DNA of 64,000 bases, from contig VXCM01001472.1 in NCBI GenBank assembly GCA_014773175.1, forward strand, positions 77,166 to 141,165. Reading direction: 5' to 3'. This document shows, in pieces, positions 13,801 to 24,442 of the stretch. Numbering within the stretch: position 1 is the stretch's first letter; every line of letters starts with the position of its first letter. A program made the position numbers and the translations under genes. The notes under the pieces are model-generated. The model saw only the letters and a list, made by a program, of their open reading frames with translations, had not been told where the DNA came from and made no database searches. The DNA is from Lucifuga dentata (taxonomy: Eukaryota; Chordata; Actinopteri; Ophidiiformes; Bythitidae).

Positions 13801-14880
13801 AAAAACTTTACATGGGACATTTTCAGTTTAAAAAGGAATGAAATGATGCAAAACCTTTGCTCATATATCTGTCATCATTTAAATCACTTCTATTGTTTGG
13901 AAAGAGCTGCTATAGGGATATATTTGAGAATATACTTAACCGTTCACTTTATTACAGCAACAATGAAAGCAGCCAACAAAAAATCAGATCTAAGTTGAAG
14001 TTTAGTCCTATCATTAAATTTAATATGTATAATATGTATATGATCAAACAACTTAAGTTCATATGCAGACCTATACACATCAACCCCATAGCTGTGTTGC
14101 ACATTAAAAATGACAAAAATTCATTATTTTGGAGGATATGTTGGGCGATTTTCCATGAATGCAATACTATATTCAAGACTTCTAAGTTTCATAAAATATC
14201 AGCCACGGCATTAAATGCCATAAATCTGCTCCTCGCGCGCAGCGGCAGATAAAAACTTACATAAGCTAAATAAGCACCCTGCACTGTAAGTTCTCTCTAT
14301 GAAGACAAATAAAATGGATGATGAACCCTTAATGGAGTTTCATAAATTTGAATTTTTTTCAGCTAATACCATTATCTTGATCATCAGTTCCAATTATTAT
14401 TATTGATTCTTGTTTTATTTTCTTGATAATTCATAGTGTAGAAGACAATGAGAGCCTGGTGGTTGTCTAGCAATAGAAATGTGTTGTGTTGAGCAGCCGG
14501 TGATGTGTTCCCTGAGTGGTGGCCACCGCTGCTATCTGCTGTGTGCCTGTAGCTACAGTGTGTTCCCTGTTTTATCACTCTCATCTAAATGAACCACACT
14601 CACAGTTGGAGAAAGGTGACCTGACTGCTAATCAACCACCAGAGCCACAAAGCACTGTCTGTGTGTGTATGTGTGTGTGTGTGCCTGTACGTGTATTTGT
14701 ACTGCAAGATAGTTATCCACTCAGGCAGATGCTCATATTTTCTGCTGCATGCAGGTCCTTACAATCTGTCTCTGAACTCATCTCAAAAAATTCCACTCTA
14801 AAAGAAGGGAAAATTCCACTGCTCACTTTTCTGCCAGTCCTCTTCTCTTTTTTCTTGCTCTCTCCAGCTGAGTATTAAAT
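13801..14880. other. Unassigned non-coding sequence
   Basis: An open frame of about 130 codons at 13,857-14,252 lies in AT-rich DNA. It is rich in Ile, Leu, Ser and Asn, has no recognisable domain and is probably fortuitous. The rest is unassigned. Confidence 0.5.
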
Positions 14881-15072
14881 TCAGCAACTGAGAAGGTGAC
14901 CTGCGTGCTCTGCCATAAAGAGCAGGGGAGTGGAGGAGAGGGAGGGAGAAGGAGGAGGAGAGGAGAGGAGAGAAGGGGAGCTGAGCGGAGGCTGCTGGAT
15001 CAGCAGAATCCGAGCGTTTAGAGACACACAGATGTGTGTGTGTGCACCCGCATTCTCCATCTCTCAAACAGA

Positions 15073-15073
<1 letters not shown>

Positions 15074-15114
<41 letters not shown>
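15074..15114. repeat. (CA)n microsatellite ending in N
   Basis: A CA run that ends at the single N at 15,115, so its true length is unresolved. Confidence 0.95.
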
Positions 15115-15342
15115 NCCATCCTCCCTCCACCCCTCTTGTGAGCCGCACCCCAGAGCCGCCACACAGCAAGACACAGACCTGCTGCCAACTATAGCTGCAC
15201 CCGCTGTAACACACACGCACACACATCCACATATATGTGTATACACACATAAACATACAAAGACGCACTCTCAAACAGGCATACACAATGCCAATCCCTC
15301 ATCTCACACAACACACTTTAAATCTAACATACAAATGTGCAA

Positions 15343-15345
<3 letters not shown>

Positions 15346-15400
<55 letters not shown>
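15346..15400. repeat. (TC)n microsatellite
   Basis: A nearly pure TC run about 55 bp long. Confidence 0.95.
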
Positions 15401-15401
<1 letters not shown>

Positions 15402-15580
15402 GCCTCCACCCCGTCAAATCTCTGCCTTCACACTAAACAGCTCCGTGGGGATTGGCAGGCAGGCGGGCAGAAAGGAAATAAATATGTTTCCTGACGATGG
15501 AACAGTTTTCTGACAGTACTCCAGCACTGGGCTGGGCTGCTGTGTTCAGACAGAGGCAGAGGGAAGCAGGAGATGTAAGT

Positions 15581-18500
15581 GGATGTACGTTCTAACAATC
15601 CTCTGCTCAGACTGCTTGCTGATGAGAGATGCTGACTGGGACTTCAAAGTCCGTGCATGTTTGAGGTCTGTTTTCCTTCTAGAGGAGAGTCCCCCAGAAA
15701 GTACAGAAAAAAAAAAACTGATAAAAACTTTCAAACTAATGGCTGCATCAGGGTTTGGGCCTGTGAGAAAAGTAAAAAAAAAAAAAACCTACATTACTTG
15801 TTTTTTAAATGGTATCCTATGATGTTTCGCATATAAATGTAATACAACAAACATGGGTGTATGATGGCCTACACCAGCTGATTTCATTGATCAGAACAAC
15901 CACAATCAGAGAAGAGGAGCTAATCAGGAATTTCAGTAGGCAAAGGTTTTGGTCAGAACGTGAACCTGTCACCTCTCAGCTCTCCATAGACATGATTCGA
16001 CACCAATGGTGTTTACTTTTAACAAACAGACATTAACATTTACGTCAGCCCAAAAAGGCAGCTTCACATTCTGATGATCCATTTGTAAAGTGCAAAGAGT
16101 GCCATCAGTTTACTTTGTCTTGTTATATCAGCAATATGTTCTTGTTGCAGCAGCACAGATAAGGTGAGTGGTTTGACTGAGTCTGCTAATTTCTCCAACC
16201 AGGATGAGTCAACAGAGATGGTCTGAAAGATGGAGACAGAGAGAACAGCAAAGATGGGAGGACAGAGGACAGATTGGAAGAGAGAGATGGGTTATAGAAC
16301 ATTCAGGACAAGCAATATCAAGTCTGTCTGTCTGTCTCTGTCTCTGTCTCTGTCTCTCTCTCTCGCTCTGTGGTATCATACAGGAAAGAAGCCCAAACAG
16401 CCGGTGCAGTTCGCCCATCTAATCAGATCACTGAGAGAAAGATAGCAAGAGAGATAGAAAAGTGAGAGAGACAAAGGGAGAGAGAGCCATCTGAGGAACA
16501 GATGTAATTTCAGAGCACCAAAAAAAACCCCCAGCTTAAAATGCTCCTGATCACATTAGCTAGCCATCACAAAATAGGATTTCTGCACTGCCACAGTGAA
16601 TGCCCATTAGAAATTACTTAGGCACAGCAGCCCCGTAACTCAATAGGCAGGGAAGGGCGGGGAGGGCGAGGAGGGCAAACAGTGGGGCAGAGATGGGGGA
16701 TCGATACTTATCAGTAATAATTATATCCTTCCTCCTACTTCTCCATCCCTCCCTCTCCTCCTCACCCTCCACTCTTAGTAAAGCACATATCGTACATTAA
16801 TCACTGGGAGATTTCTCTGCTCGATAAGATAATTAACATTATGGGGAGGTAGGAAGTCCTGATGATGTGAAGCAGTGGTCCAGCAAAAAGGCTGCCAGGA
16901 TTGTCCCAGACTGGAAGGTGCCGAGTACTCAGCAGATGCAGGAAGATGGGACAGGTATAGAATTTAGTAGGCTGGGTGACTATGAGCTAACAGCCCACTG
17001 AATTAAAAGGCCACTGTCCAGGGAAAGAAAATCACAGAGTAAAACAAAAAAGAAAAACAACATAGCATTTCCTCTTTCTGCTATGTGCCATCTATCAAAG
17101 GCAAATAAGAGCCCTGAGAAATTCATCATAGCAGACTATTTGAACCGTAGAAATCAACATTATGTAAAGTGGCTGGCAGTGCAGTGTGTAGATGGATGGA
17201 AAACAAATAAATCAACATAGAAGAAAACAACAGTTTGTCCTCGATCTGTACCTGTGTAGCCTCTAGCTTGTTCTTGATATTTTTATTGTTAATGCAGTTG
17301 TTGTTTGTGACTTACTCCAGATTGTGAGTACACCCAATCAGCCCATCATGCTTGGGCTTTCATAAATAATTAAAATGTAGCATATCAAAAGAATATTACA
17401 TGTCAAGTTTAAAAAATATATATATATAAAGCAGACTGAGACAGTAATCCAGCACTGAAAGGCAAATGATGGTAGAGCAGAGCCTAGACAAGAGGTAGTT
17501 TCAGCTCTGCTCAGAATGTAGCATAAACTACAATTACAGCACTTGGCAGCATCTGGAGATCTTGATTTCTTGTCTTTATGCCTCTGCTTAAATAATGAGT
17601 TAAAACACACAGCACACATTAGTCACCTTTGTAAAAATGCTACACTGCCCAATGAACAATGGGTACACTGGTCCAGCTTTGGATTCGATGAGCTTTAAAT
17701 GTACTGCATTAGTGTTGCACCTAAGATAACAGTAAACACCTCTATGGATTTTTTTCAATGCAGTTGCAAGTTTAAATCTTAAAAGTAGTTGGATTAGGAT
17801 AAATAAATGAGCAGTTGATTCTACATGTATAATGTATTTCACCACAGTTCAAAAAAATGCAGCCTACTGTTGTGTTCATGCAATTAAATTAAATGCAGTA
17901 AATCCAGGGTTCTCACTTCAATTAAGAGAACAACATATGGTGTGTAATAAATACACAGACTATGATTCGAATTATTATCTTTATTACATTACTGATGTAC
18001 TTGGGAATCAAACAGTTTGTACAATTTGTAGTAATGCATTTTAATGTGAAAGAGACAAAACATAAAAAGGGCTTTTCCAAATTTGGAGAGTTCTGTTGTG
18101 AGTACACATACTGTATCTTTTTTGTCAGTAGAGTTGACCATAAATGTCACGTGTGTGTGTGCATTGCAAACTGCTAGTATTTGCTCGTTTATTAGCTTAG
18201 ACAGTCTAAAGAGGCAGCTCTATAGCCTGACATGACAAGAGATTGAAAAAATATCCACCTGGAGTCAGACAAACAGCCTAAGATCCTACTATTTGTCACT
18301 GAGAAACAAATGTGGGGGTGGAGATTGGCATGAAAGGAGTAGGTACAGAAGGAGTGAGAGAGAGACAGAGAGGAGAAGAAAGACAAGGAGGAGAAGAGAG
18401 AATGTGTCAAACTGCAAAATGCGTTTAAAGCTTGAAAACAGTCTGTTTTCTCCACTCACATACCTCTCCCACATCCCACACTACTTTCACTTGCACTCTT

Positions 18501-18600
18501 GCACACACTACTGCAAAATGTGAGTGTCCATGCAGCATGAACAATAAAGTTATTTGAGATTAATTAGGAGAAGTGGTTTGGAACTAAACACTTCCTGGTG
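15581..18600. other. Unassigned stretch with simple repeats
   Basis: It contains poly-A near 15,708 and 15,773, TCTG/TC repeats at 16,322-16,370 and purine-rich tracts near 16,430-16,490 and 18,355-18,400. A unique-looking AT-rich part at 16,690-16,860 has several GATA/TTATC and ATTA motifs. No gene is supported. Confidence 0.5.
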
Positions 18601-18860
18601 TTAAGTGATGTGGCGCACTGAGTGTCTGAACGGCCCTGGGTTGGGGATTTAAATCTTACTGAAGCTAAAACTGTCCCTCAGAGTTTTTCAGAATCGCTTC
18701 AATGACATGCACGTATACGGGTAAGGACATGATACTGGAAGGTCACCAGTTCAAACACTGCAGCTGACTGGAAAACAGCTGAAAGAGGAAATGAAAAAAA
18801 TTGCAGTCTTCTTAACAACTGTTGTCAATGTGCCCTTGAGCAAGGTTTTGTCAAAGCTGA
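18601..18860 (+). repeat. Degenerate tRNA-type SINE-like remnant
   Basis: Two pol-III B-box-like stretches, GGTTGGGGATTTAAATC near 18,640 and GGTCACCAGTTCAAAC near 18,741, are followed at 18,832 by TGCCCTTGAGCAAGG. From memory that last motif is conserved in the body of several fish SINEs. Divergence is high and no flanking duplication was found. Confidence 0.5.
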
Positions 18861-18876
18861 TTGAATGTGAGAGTGG

Positions 18877-18907
18877 TCGGAGAGGAGAGGAGAGGAGAGG
18901 AGAGGAG
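18877..18907. repeat. (GGAGA)n minisatellite-like run
   Basis: About six copies of a GGAGA/AGAGG pentamer. The same unit recurs at 25.4 kb. Confidence 0.9.
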
Positions 18908-19444
18908 GCATAGGAGTAGGACTAGCCAACACAGAGATATAGGAAAGTGGGCTGTATTGGTGCAGAATGATGTGAGAACGTGAAGGTGGAAGTCGAACAG
19001 ATGGAAAGACACAAGGAAGGGTAAAAACATATTTTGGAAGACAAGGGAGCCCTCAGGGGCCCCTTGATGATTTGAATTATCTCTCTTCTTAACCACCCCC
19101 TAATAGCTGAGTGGTCAGATAAGCAGCTAGTCGCTTCCATAGGGCACAACCAGGGCTGGAAGGTCACCGTTATGACTGACAGCACACACAGAGAGTCCAG
19201 CATTGATCTTCAAGTCAGATGTGGAACTTCGGCTCTCAAGGCTAAATGGTAATGACAGAAAGCCATCCATTATATATGATCCCTCCCTGTGGATGCTTAG
19301 CCTTCACAGAATCTGATGATGAAAGGCAACATTCGCTAGCAGCACTACTAATTGTTCTGTTTGATGTAGACAAAGACAGCAAATGGAGAGAAAAAAAGAC
19401 TAGTTTTAAAACAACACTTGCAACACTTGCAACATTATTTAAAG
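18908..19444. other. Unassigned non-coding sequence
   Basis: No gene or repeat is recognised between the SINE remnant and the hAT element. Confidence 0.5.
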
Positions 19445-19452
19445 GTCACAAC
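19445..19452. repeat. 8-bp target-site duplication, left
   Basis: GTCACAAC is repeated exactly at 20,890-20,897 beside the other element end. An 8-bp duplication is the hallmark of hAT insertion. Confidence 0.92.
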
Positions 19453-20889
19453 TAGGGATGTGCCAATCTGATATTTAGTATCAGTATCGGCCCGATACTG
19501 GCCAAAATCACTGGATCGGATATTGGATGAAACAAAAAATATAATCCGATCTGATCCATAAACTTAAACTATCATGTAAATGCTTAATTACACTCCTAAT
19601 GATATGCCGTGAAGAGGGGGATGTGTCATGGTCACGACACAGATGGCTCACGTGAACAGCAGTTGCCCAGACATGTCTGCCGAGCGGTCACCATGTCAGA
19701 GGTGTAGAATTATTTTAAGCTAGAAGAAGAACAAGACAAAACGGCCGAGTGCAACTTGTGCAGCATGAGTGTTTTGAGGGGTGGCAGCAGCGTTAGAAAC
19801 TTTAATACCATAAACCTAATCAAACACTTGCAAAAACACCACAGAAAGGAGTATGACGACTTTCTAAAGGTAACTACGAGTGCGAAGAAGAGTGTGCCAC
19901 AACAGACATTACTGGAAACATTTCAGAGGTGTGAGAAACTCCCTCCAGACTCTAACAAAGCCAAGCTAATAACGGACAAAGTAGTTGAATTTGTTGTGTT
20001 GGATGACAACCACTTTCCATGGGTGAAAATGTGGGGGTTTTGGCACTTAATCGAACATTTGGAGCCTTGCTAGACGTTGCCAACCCGACATTTCATCTCC
20101 AAAACGGCTATCCCAAGCAAGTACAAGCAAGTGTGCAAATTCATTTTGAAGCGCTTGGAAAACGTTGCCATGGTCAGTTTCACAACTAACACCTGGAGCT
20201 CAGATGTGTGTCCAATGTCATTATTAAGTCTGACAACACAGTGGATAGACTCATGTTTTATTTTGTAAAAAGCAGTGCTGCAGGCTAAGCAGTTTTGCAG
20301 CTCGCACAAGGGAGACTCGATCGCCACAGCAACAGAGAAGATGCTAAATGCATGGAAAACTGAGAAGAGTAAAGTCCATGTCATTTCGAGAGACAATGCC
20401 AGTAATGTTATAAAAGCCATGGATCCCTTGGAGTTGCCAGATTGGGATGGTTTTGCACATACGCTGCAACTCATTGTGAACAAGCGACTGCTGCCACAGC
20501 GTAATGTAAGTGATGCGCTGGCTATTGGCAGAAAAATTCCTTTGTTCTTCTGAATACTCAGATTTAAACTTTTGCACAAAGCGGCACTTAAAATTTCATT
20601 CTTGTTTATATGGTGCTGACCAATCAGAAATTCTGCTCAAAGTTCTGTGTGAAAAAGCCTAAATAAAAAGGAGCAGCAGCATTGCATAACTGAGTCATGC
20701 TGTGGGCTATGAATTTCTTTCTTTAGGAGAGTAGAATATTTGTTTTACAGTTTCAAAGTGCATCCATACAAATGTATTATTAATAGCTTAATTGTTTAAG
20801 AGAGGAAAAAAGATCGGATCGGTATCGGCAGATACTCAAGGTTGTGGTATCGGTATTGGACATAAAAAAGTGGTATTGACCCATCCCTA
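19453..20889 (+). mobile_element. hAT transposon, internally deleted, with BED-type transposase remnant
   Basis: The element starts TAGGGATG and ends CATCCCTA, an 8-bp terminal inverted repeat, and lies between perfect 8-bp duplications. Subterminal GTATCGG/CCGATAC motifs occur at 19,484, 19,492, 20,822 and 20,847. The first pair forms a small hairpin, and all are candidates for transposase binding. At 1,437 bp it is much shorter than an autonomous hAT. The coding part stops resembling the family near 20,545, so the C-terminal dimerisation region and third catalytic residue are missing. Terminal matches plus identical duplications make the boundaries secure. Confidence 0.93.
19693..20553 (+). 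pseudogene. hAT (ZBED-like) transposase pseudogene
   Basis: One continuous reading frame begins at an ATG at 19,693 and carries three in-frame stops: TAG at 19,705, TAG at 20,071 and TAA at 20,266. The first part encodes the end of a BED zinc finger, with C-x2-C at 19,750-19,761 and an H-L-Q-K-H pattern downstream. Next come a TTNTWSSD segment and an SRDNASN segment, matching the two Asp-bearing blocks of the hAT catalytic core. In the first block the usual Asp (TTD-x-W) is Asn here. The FAHTLQL block follows at about 20,450, then the frame ends at 20,551-20,553 without the helical insertion or hATC dimerisation domain. This is a dead gene: point nonsense mutations, a lost catalytic residue and a 3' deletion. 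Assignment to hAT is strong; the exact subfamily is not determined. Confidence 0.9.
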
Positions 20890-20897
20890 GTCACAAC
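20890..20897. repeat. 8-bp target-site duplication, right
   Basis: GTCACAAC, identical to 19,445-19,452. Confidence 0.92.
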
Positions 20898-21159
20898 CTC
20901 TGTGGGATGAGTGATAAATAATAAAATGGCACACTCACATACTCAGAAATTTACACAATTATACTCAGAAGGACTCAAAAGAGAAGTTGCATCCAATAGG
21001 TTGATATTCATTCGTCAGTGTGTTGTGTGGTAATCGTGTGGGACAGGTGATGGAGCAGGGTGTGATGATGCATCAACAACATCAGCCCTGGGTGGCGCCA
21101 CCCACAGAGGGAGCAGATGGCACACATGACTGGATAGCAACCATACGCTCACAAACCCA
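20898..21159. other. Unassigned short stretch
   Basis: Unique-looking sequence between the hAT element and a (CA)n run. Confidence 0.5.

Positions 21160-21208
<49 letters not shown>
21160..21208. repeat. (CA)n microsatellite
   Basis: A pure CA run of about 24 units. Confidence 0.95.
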
Positions 21209-21212
<4 letters not shown>

Positions 21213-21328
21213 ATATGCCACAATGCAGCAATGCAGACAAAATTTGAAGTTCCAATGAATAAAATGCACGCTTGCATTCATGTGCCCTCATGCACAACAT
21301 TCACACCTGTACATCAACATAGTATATG

Positions 21329-21382
21329 CTATCTATCTATCTATCTATCTATCTGTCTATCTATTGTGTGTGTGTGTGTGTG

Positions 21383-21415
<33 letters not shown>
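21329..21415. repeat. Compound (CTAT)n-(TG)n-(TA)n-(CA)n repeat
   Basis: A tetranucleotide CTAT run is followed by TG, TA and CA runs. The CA run abuts the left end of the Tc1-type element and has probably replaced its TA target dinucleotide. Confidence 0.9.
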
Positions 21416-21417
<2 letters not shown>

Positions 21418-22663
21418 TTCCTAGCCAAAAAAAAAAGTCACCACCTGGATTTAACTAAGCAAATATGTAAGAGCCTTCCATTGGATAATTACTGCAGTGA
21501 TTAATATGTTTCAGCTGGCAAGAAGTTATTTAACCCTAACTGATGCAGTGAGTAGCTTCTCATTTCTTAAACAGCCATGTTGGAAGACATATCCTGTGGT
21601 CATGGAAAAGATGTTACTCTGTTTCAGAAGGGTCAAATTATTGGTCTGCATCAAGCAAAGAAAACAACTAAGGAGATTGCTGAAATTACTAAAACCGGGT
21701 TAAGAACTGTCCAGTACATTATTAAAACCTGGAAGGATAGTGGTGAACCATCATCTTCGAGGAAGAAATGTGGTCGGAAAAAAAATCTTGAACAATCGTG
21801 ATTGGAGATCACTTGAACGTTCGGTGAAATCAAATTGTAAACAATCAACAGTAGAACTCACGTCTATGTTTAATAGTGAAAGTAAGAGCATTTCCACACG
21901 CACAGTGCGAAGAGAACTCAAGGGATTGGGGCTAAACAGCTGTGTAGCCTTAAGAAAACCACTTATCAGTGAGGATAATCAGAAAAAAAGGCTTCAATTT
22001 GCTAGGGAACATAAAGATTGGATTCTGGAGCAATGGAAAAAGGTTATGTGGTCTGATGAGTCCAGATTTACCCTGTTCCAGAGTGATGGGTGCATCAGGG
22101 TAAGAAGAGAGGCGGATGAAGTAATGCACCCATCATGTCTAGTGCCTACCATACAAGCCTGTGGGGGCAGTGTTATGATCTGGGGTTGCTTCAGTTGGTC
22201 AGGCCTAGGTTCAGCAACGATATGTGCCCAAAAAATGAGGTCAGCTGCCTACCTGAATATACTGAATGACCAGGTTTTTCCATCAATGGATTTTTTCTTC
22301 CCTGATGGCACGGACATATTCCAAGATGACAATGCCAGGATTCATCGGGCTCAAATTGTGAAAGAGTGGTTCAGGGAGCATGAGACATCATTTTCACACA
22401 TGGAGTGGCCACCACAGAGTCCAGACCTTAACCCCATTGAGAATCCTTGGGATGTGCTGGAGAAGACTTTACACAGCAGTCTGACACTCCCATCATCAAT
22501 ACAAGATCTTGGCGAAAAATTAATGCAGCTCTGGACAGAAATAAATGTTGTGACATTACATAAGCTTATCGAAACGATGCCACAGCGAATGCGTGCCGTA
22601 ATCAAAGCTAAAGGCGGTCCAACAAAATATTAGAGTGTGTGACTTTATTTTTGGCCGGGCAGT
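21416..22663 (+). mobile_element. Tc1/mariner element 1, nearly intact
   Basis: The right end is GGCCGGGCAGT followed by TA at 22,664-22,665. Its reverse complement (ACTGCCCGGCC, then AAAAATAAAGTCAC) matches the left end ACTTCCTAGCC, then A10, then GTCACCACC. The terminal inverted repeats are therefore about 30 bp and imperfect. The element is about 1,248 bp, the usual size, and has one transposase gene. The left TA is not visible because a CA microsatellite runs into the end. Confidence 0.92.
21577..22633 (+). pseudogene. Tc1/mariner transposase, one frameshift
   Basis: The gene starts at an ATG at 21,577 and ends with TAG at 22,631-22,633, about 350 codons as expected. The N-terminal part has paired-type helix-turn-helix features ([23 protein letters not shown] is the recognition region) and a basic CGRKK segment. 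The frame then shifts. The run of A at 21,778-21,785 is eight long, and one fewer would keep the frame open to the true stop. The C-terminal part holds all three catalytic acids: Asp in WSDESRF (22,055), Asp in FQDDNAR (22,328) and Glu in NPIEN (22,439). I count 36 residues between the second and third, so the pattern is DD36E and not the classical DD34E. The single break could be a real mutation or a homopolymer sequencing error. Confidence 0.93.
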
Positions 22664-22665
22664 TA

Positions 22666-22840
22666 TATATGTATATATATAGTGAGAGAGAGAGAGAGAT
22701 ACATACGCACAAACAGTATATCTATATATTATAATATATATTCATATATATAATCTATACTAGATTATAAGTATAATAATACTTATTATTAAGTAATAAT
22801 AATTATTATTAATAATTAATAATCTATTCTAAAATAGAAC
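22666..22840. repeat. TA-rich and (GA)n low-complexity block
   Basis: TA repeats and a short GA run are followed from 22,755 by an AT-only sequence with several self-complementary stretches of ATAATA/TATTAT type. Confidence 0.85.
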
Positions 22841-23567
22841 CTAATGCACCACAGTATGTGTGCATTTGTCCTTGTACAACAAGTAGGTTGAAGTGATCCT
22901 GCACCACCAGCATACACCCCCACCCACTGCCATCACATGCTTCGTCAGTATCTATTAGGATCTTTCTGATAATGTCCTGTCATGTAACACACTCTCTTAC
23001 ACTGAATTTTGCTTTAAAGAATCTTAAACTCCAGCTCGAACAGGCTGTTAAGTATTATTTCATTTATATCACAATGGAAATTGCTATTACATAAGTTATC
23101 AATACTCATGTTCCAATGTACCCCTATACGTACAGAGATATGATAGCAAAATCCAATATGGTCTATGTTTTGCACAAAGAATCAGGCATAATTGCTGAAA
23201 ATCTTAATCAATTCTCCCAGCCTGCCTCTTGTTCACTCCTGCTGGCTAAATGCTGTCTTCAGCCATTCTAGCTCAGAACTAGTAATTTCATGTAATCACC
23301 ACAGTGATCAGAAGAAGGTCTGCCGGTGCTCAGTCAAATATCAACTATCTCAATCACAGCAGCCTGGTTGACTTTGGGAGAGTAGAAAAGGTGTGTCTTG
23401 AGGCTGGATGTGACATTTGGTTGGCTGAAATTAGCATAATCACACTGATAGGGAGAGAATCACGACAACTGCTGTAACAATATGACTGATTAATGCCGTG
23501 GGAAAATGTATCGTTATCATCAAGTTTCTGAGAGTTACTGTACTTTCTGTCTGACAGTTTCTCATCT

Positions 23568-23570
<3 letters not shown>
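22841..23570. other. Unassigned non-coding sequence
   Basis: No gene or known repeat is seen. Confidence 0.5.
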
Positions 23571-23631
<61 letters not shown>

Positions 23632-23648
23632 NCACACACACACACACA
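23571..23648. repeat. (CA)n microsatellite containing N
   Basis: A pure CA run of about 78 bp with one N at 23,632. Confidence 0.95.
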
Positions 23649-23930
23649 ATGCACAATGTGAACCCTTTCTGTGTGGTTGGAGCTAATCACTTCTACGGTA
23701 ACATAATGCCCCACGAAAGAAACCACACTATGAATGTAGATGAATCCAAAGCTAACTATGACAACATTTGAGATTGTTACAACTACCAGTGAGGGTATGT
23801 TTTTAGTTTGTTTGTTAATATGACATGAAAAATAGATTTCAATTGAACGTGGTGGAAAGTCATGGCCTGATTGCTGTGGATGTGTGGTGTGGATCCAGGA
23901 ATGTTTCCAGGATTTCTTAACGTTGTGATA
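23649..23930. other. Unassigned short stretch
   Basis: Unique-looking sequence upstream of the MITE. Confidence 0.4.
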
Positions 23931-23932
23931 TA

Positions 23933-24442
23933 CAGTACTATGAAAAAGTATTTGCCCCCTTCCTGATTTCTTCTATTTTTGCATATTTGTCACACTTAAC
24001 TGTGTCTGATCTTCAAAAAAAAAACAACAAAAAAACATAAGACAAAGACAGCCTGAGTAAATACAAAATACAGTTTTTAAATGGTCATTCTTACTTGACA
24101 TTGCTGGAAAGATTATATTTAATTGATGTTTAAATTCAACAGGGCTGCAGTAATTAAGCCTGAGTGTGTCTAGTCTTGTTGAACCCAATTATCAATTAAA
24201 TTTGGTTACTTAGTTTATTGAGTAACTAAGGGGCCAATTATTTTTTCACATGGTGGTGATTGATAGTTGTATTTTTTTTACTTCAATAAATGCAATGATC
24301 ATTTAAAAACTACATTTTATGTTTACTCAGGCTGCTTTTGTCTTATATTAAATTTTGTTTGAAGATTTAACACAATTAAGTGTGAGAAATATGAAAAAAC
24401 AGAGGAACTCAAGAAAGGAGCAAATACTTTTTCATAGCACTG
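23933..24442. mobile_element. Foldback Tc1/mariner-type MITE
   Basis: The left end, CAGTACTATGAAAAAGTATT, and the reverse complement of the right end, CAGTGCTATGAAAAAGTATT, agree at 19 of 20 positions. Both ends are flanked by TA (23,931-23,932 and 24,443-24,444). The match continues inward with gaps for roughly 150 bp per arm, so nearly the whole 510 bp can fold back. It has no transposase frame. TA duplication and long arms identify it as a non-autonomous Tc1/mariner-superfamily element; from memory it is a type common in fish. Confidence 0.92.

Larger units (their letters stand above)
14881..15580 (+). promoter_or_regulatory. Possible CpG-bearing promoter or first exon (weak)
   Basis: Between about 14,980 and 15,200 the sequence is more GC-rich than its surroundings and holds roughly ten CpG dinucleotides, which are scarce nearby. 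An AT-rich CATAAAG box lies at about 14,915. At 15,575-15,580 a GTAAGT hexamer matches a vertebrate 5' splice-site consensus. (CA)n with an N and (TC)n runs interrupt the block. No convincing coding start is seen. It could equally be an ordinary GC-rich repeat-flanked region. Confidence 0.2.

Noticed and set aside
13857..14252. 131-codon plus-strand frame
   Set aside because: AT-rich composition, no recognisable domain and no splice context; likely fortuitous.
14798..15436. Overlapping frames of 160-168 codons on both strands
   Set aside because: They are translations of CA/TG and TC/GA repeats across an N, giving CVCVCV or SLSLSL strings.
21160..21208. Long CA run considered as a CRISPR-like or structured array
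   Set aside because: A simple dinucleotide microsatellite without spacers; the genome is eukaryotic.
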